From NCBI GenBank assembly GCA_035455185.1, contig DATIFQ010000369.1, positions 1 through 8,566 on the forward strand: a DNA stretch of 8,566 bases, read 5' to 3'. Shown one piece after another: positions 6,274 through 8,566 of the stretch. The notes below the pieces were generated by a model. It was not told the origin of the DNA, did not search any database, and saw only the letters and a list, made by a program, of their open reading frames with translations. Source of the stretch: JAEHDI01 sp035455185. Its GTDB lineage: Bacteria; Acidobacteriota; Terriglobia; Bryobacterales; Bryobacteraceae. Position numbers and translations under genes: made by a program. The stretch's first letter is position 1. The number at the start of each line of letters is the position of its first letter.

Positions 6274-7011
6274 ATGCGATCCACGATGAAGCGCTTTGCG
6301 GTGGTGGCGGCGTCGGCGACCCTTCTGCTGATAACTGGCGGCAGCCGAATGTCGGGCGATTCCGTTCCAGAGTACCGGAGCCTGTTCAACGGCAAGGACC
6401 TGACCGGGTGGGTCAACGTGAACACCGACCCGGACACATGGTCCGTCCGGGACGGCGTGATTGTCTGCAAAGGGCAGCCGATCGGGGTGATGCGCTCGAA
6501 GGAGCAGTTCGAGAACTTCATTCTTCATATCGAGTGGATGCACACCGAGCCGGGTGGAAACTCGGGAGTGTTTGTCTGGAGCAACGCCAATCCGGATCCG
6601 AAGAATCGCCTGCCGAACGGCGTCGAGGTCCAGATGCTGGAATTGGATTGGGTGAACCTGCACAAGCTTAACGGCGAGAAGCCTCCTCTCGCGTACGTTC
6701 ACGGCGAGCTGTTTGGCGTCGGCGGGGTGGACACCATACCCGACAATCCGAGGGGTCCGCGGAGCAAGTCCGTCGAAAACCGGTGCAAGGGCCGGGGTGA
6801 GTGGAACACCTACGATGTTGTGGCGGTGGACGGCGTGATCAAACTCGCGGTAAATGGCAAGTTTGTGAACGGCATCAGCCGCTCGACACAGAAGAAAGGG
6901 TATCTGTGTCTCGAATCGGAGGGCGCTGAGATCCACTTTCGCAACATCCGGATCCTGGAGTTGCCGCCCAGCGTAACTTCCCCCTACCAGATCGCCCCGG
7001 CGCTGGAATAG
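6274..7011 (+). CDS. Secreted DUF1080 protein (3-keto-disaccharide hydrolase domain)
   Basis: A 245-residue protein with an N-terminal signal peptide (KR followed by a hydrophobic stretch at about residues 8-21, no lipobox cysteine) and one PF06439 domain. The domain opens with SLFNGKDLTGW (36-46) and contains GGNSGVFVW and GVEVQMLE, hallmarks of this concanavalin-like fold, ending with FRNIRILEL. Characterised relatives hydrolyse 3-keto-glycosides produced by sugar 3-dehydrogenases, outside the cytoplasm; many copies occur in Acidobacteriota, Planctomycetota and Bacteroidota. The start is uncertain: ATG 6274, ATG 6286 and GTG 6238 are all in frame and none has a clear ribosome binding site. 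TAAGCT at 6261-6266 could be a -10 element that would make the message nearly leaderless at 6274. It lies 42 bp after the transporter, so read-through from that operon is possible. Confidence 0.85.
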   Translation: MRSTMKRFAVVAASATLLLITGGSRMSGDSVPEYRSLFNGKDLTGWVNVNTDPDTWSVRDGVIVCKGQPIGVMRSKEQFENFILHIEWMHTEPGGNSGVFVWSNANPDPKNRLPNGVEVQMLELDWVNLHKLNGEKPPLAYVHGELFGVGGVDTIPDNPRGPRSKSVENRCKGRGEWNTYDVVAVDGVIKLAVNGKFVNGISRSTQKKGYLCLESEGAEIHFRNIRILELPPSVTSPYQIAPALE

Positions 7012-7040
7012 GCATCGAGCCGTAGAGCCCGTCGACGAAA

Positions 7041-7117
7041 TGGTCGGGGCGGGGCGATTTGAACGCCCGACCCCCTGCGCCCAAGGCAGGTGCGCTACCA
7101 GGCTGCGCTACGCCCCG
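7041..7117 (-). tRNA. tRNA-Pro (anticodon UGG)
   Basis: Reading the - strand from 7117, the 77 nt fold into a complete cloverleaf. The acceptor stem is CGGGGCG with CGCCCCG (seven perfect pairs), the D stem is GCGC/GCGC, and the anticodon stem is CCTGC/GCAGG around the loop CTTGGGC with anticodon TGG. The variable loop is GGGTC, and the T stem GGGCG/CGCCC encloses TTCAAAT. The discriminator is A, and CCA is encoded in the genome (7041-7043). It would decode proline CCN codons, mainly CCA and CCG. It stands alone between a + strand and a - strand protein gene. No second copy of its 3' end is seen in the window, so nothing suggests an integrated element here. Confidence 0.95.
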
Positions 7118-7134
7118 ACACTGTTGCTACTTTG

Positions 7135-7164
7135 ATGGTAAGCCACTTCGCCGGCGGAAGCCAA
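7135..7164 (-). promoter_or_regulatory. Candidate promoter of the tRNA-Pro gene
   Basis: On the - strand TTGGCT (7164 to 7159) is followed after 18 bp by TACCAT (7140 to 7135); each box matches consensus at four of six positions. Transcription would start near 7128, giving a leader of about ten bases before the mature tRNA at 7117. The element sits in the short gap after the glycosidase stop codon. Confidence 0.4.
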
Positions 7165-7171
7165 CCTCGCC

Positions 7172-8566
7172 TCAGCGAAATTCGAGGATCGCCGTCTCCC
7201 TAGCCGGGAGCGCGAGCCGGCGGCCGGCCAGCGGCGCTTCGGCGCGCCGGTCCGCGATGCGCTTGAACGGGAACGCCGGCGCTAGCGTGAGCGTCACGTC
7301 CCGGTCCGAATCATTGTAGAGATACGCCAGCCGCCGTCCCTCGAACGCCGTCACGCGGTACTCGACTTCCGGCGCGAGACCTCCTCCCTCGCGCGTCACA
7401 CGCAGCTCCGGCTTCAGCCCCGAGTCCGCCGCCACCATTGCGAGGAACCGTCCCCAACTCGCCGGATCGAGCGGTGATGCCAGCCAGTAAACCACGCCAC
7501 GCCCTCGCGGCACGCGCAACAGCGCGGGAGAACCGTCCTCGAACCGCGCCGCCACCATCGAGCGGCCTCCCTCGAGGATTTGCTTGCCGCCCGCCGCTTC
7601 GAGCGCAACACCATCCGCGCTGAGCGGCTTCTCGCCATCCTTGCGCAGTGCCATCCTCGCCAGGTCGGCCAGATTGTACTGGGTCACAAACCATTCTCCG
7701 CGCTTCAGCCGCGGAGGTTCCCGCCGGGCGAGCCGCAGCCCGAGGGACTGGAGGGTCCGCGACGGCCGCGCATACTCATCGGCGAGCAGCGAATCCGGTG
7801 AAACCACCACCGTCCCGCCCTCTTCCGCCCAGCGCAGGATCGCATCCGTTACCGGCCCGGGAACGAATTCGGCCCCGGGGAGCACCAGCACACGGCGCTG
7901 CCGCAGGTCACCCGCGAGGATCTTCTTCTCCGTGGTCAGCCCCACATACAGGCCGGCGGACTGCGACGCGTTGTAGATCCTCCGCAGCCCGGAGAGGTAG
8001 GGAAACGACGTCATCTCGCGGGACTTGTCCGGCACCTGCTGGAGCATCGACGTCTTAGAGTAGAGCAGCACCACCGGACGCGGCGCGCTCCCGAGCGCGG
8101 CGATGTCCTGGCCGAGCCGCCGGAGATCCAGCGCGTCCCGCATCGCCTTGCCCACGTCGCTGAGCGGGATCGTATAGCTCTGCGGGAACGACGACGCCCA
8201 CTCGTTGATCGGCTCGTTTGGCGTCCACCGCTTCCGGTCGTTCCACCACCACATGGAAATGGCGGCGTCCCCGTGCAGGAAGCTCGGCAGAATCTGGTGG
8301 ATCACGCCGTGGTGTTCGAAGTCCATCACCGGCTTCCCGCCGGCCAGTGCATGGAGGTATTCGGGCATCAGCGAGTCGATCTCGTAATTCTCCTCGAGGA
8401 CCACGCCGGTGATCCCCGAATCCGCAAGCTCTTCTTCGTCTACGGCGGTCCAGAACGCGGGATGAAACGCATAGAACGGAGAGCCGACCGTGAGCAGCTT
8501 CGAAGGCTCCCACTTCCGGATCTGATCGTGCGTCCAGCGGATCTGCTCCAGGAAGCGGTAGAGGTT
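7172..8566 (-). CDS. GH42-like glycoside hydrolase (beta-galactosidase type), C-terminal part
   Basis: The frame is open from the window edge (8566) to TGA 7172-7174, giving the last 464 residues; the start and probably the acid/base glutamate lie outside. The visible part begins in the second half of a TIM barrel: LLTVGSPF (24-31), GVVLEENYE (54-62), VMDFEHHG (80-87, with Glu84 at the expected place for a clan GH-A nucleophile) and ISMWWWNDR (103-111), the tryptophan-rich final strand. Residues from about 163 to 270 form a Rossmann/GATase-like domain (RPVVLLYS, VLVLPGAEF, WAEEGGTVVVSPDS), matching the beta-galactosidase trimerisation domain of GH42 enzymes. The end is a beta sandwich (LAYLYNDSDRDVTLTL). 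The assignment rests on domain order and motifs; it may belong to a related uncharacterised GH-A family. Whether it is secreted cannot be seen. It is not linked to the tRNA beyond sharing a strand. Confidence 0.65.
   Translation of the reverse strand, partial: NLYRFLEQIRWTHDQIRKWEPSKLLTVGSPFYAFHPAFWTAVDEEELADSGITGVVLEENYEIDSLMPEYLHALAGGKPVMDFEHHGVIHQILPSFLHGDAAISMWWWNDRKRWTPNEPINEWASSFPQSYTIPLSDVGKAMRDALDLRRLGQDIAALGSAPRPVVLLYSKTSMLQQVPDKSREMTSFPYLSGLRRIYNASQSAGLYVGLTTEKKILAGDLRQRRVLVLPGAEFVPGPVTDAILRWAEEGGTVVVSPDSLLADEYARPSRTLQSLGLRLARREPPRLKRGEWFVTQYNLADLARMALRKDGEKPLSADGVALEAAGGKQILEGGRSMVAARFEDGSPALLRVPRGRGVVYWLASPLDPASWGRFLAMVAADSGLKPELRVTREGGGLAPEVEYRVTAFEGRRLAYLYNDSDRDVTLTLAPAFPFKRIADRRAEAPLAGRRLALPARETAILEFR

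Noticed and set aside
6274..6345. Lipoprotein signal in the DUF1080 protein
   Set aside because: The hydrophobic N-terminus is not followed by a cysteine, so a lipobox is absent; an ordinary secretory signal is more likely.
6268..6936. 222-codon - strand open frame opposite the DUF1080 gene
   Set aside because: It mirrors the codons of a clear DUF1080 domain and has no recognisable features of its own.
7041..7117. tRNA-Pro as an integration site of a mobile element
   Set aside because: No integrase gene and no second copy of the tRNA 3' end was found in the window; the genes on both sides look like resident metabolic genes.

Overview
The window is GC-rich chromosomal DNA with densely packed metabolic genes, no plasmid or phage hallmarks and no insertion sequence. 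The gene repertoire (a neutral-ceramidase-like C-terminus, a secreted DUF1080/3-keto-disaccharide hydrolase, a GH42-like glycosidase, acid-sugar-type enolase and amidohydrolase enzymes) suggests a soil heterotroph of the Acidobacteriota, perhaps Bryobacterales/'Solibacter'-like. Planctomycetota or Verrucomicrobiota cannot be excluded. This is inference from gene style; no marker gene proves it.

Layout, left to right. (1) Positions 1-294: the 3' end of a neutral/alkaline ceramidase-like gene, + strand. (2) Positions 374-1387: a two-domain 3-hydroxyacyl-CoA-dehydrogenase-type oxidoreductase on +, preceded by a candidate promoter with a perfect TTGACA box. (3) Positions 1405-4167: a three-gene operon on the - strand, in transcription order a metal-dependent amidohydrolase, an enolase-superfamily (mandelate racemase/MLE) enzyme and a short-chain dehydrogenase, with a 20-nt overlap and then an 11-nt gap. 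It converges on gene 2 across an inverted repeat that contains both stop codons. (4) Positions 4270-6231: divergent from that operon, a zinc deacylase of the succinylglutamate desuccinylase/aspartoacylase family and two half-size EamA-type transporter proteins. The two halves lie in the same reading frame, separated only by one TGA and one codon, with a strong ribosome binding site between them. (5) Positions 6274-7011: a secreted DUF1080 protein. (6) Positions 7041-7117 on -: tRNA-Pro(UGG) with an encoded CCA. (7) Positions 7172-8566 on -: the C-terminal 464 residues of a GH42-like glycoside hydrolase whose start is outside the window.

How the genes may work together. Amidohydrolase + enolase-superfamily dehydratase + SDR is the enzyme set of non-phosphorylative (oxidative) sugar-acid catabolism: dehydrogenation, lactone opening, dehydration. 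The flanking deacylase and DMT transporter could supply or export an acylated substrate or product. The DUF1080 protein and the GH42-like enzyme fit extracellular or periplasmic carbohydrate breakdown. The substrate cannot be read from the sequence. I found no defence system, CRISPR array or mobile element. The most unusual features are the split in-frame EamA transporter, with a perfect 15-bp tandem repeat in its last membrane helix, and the uncharacterised catabolic operon.
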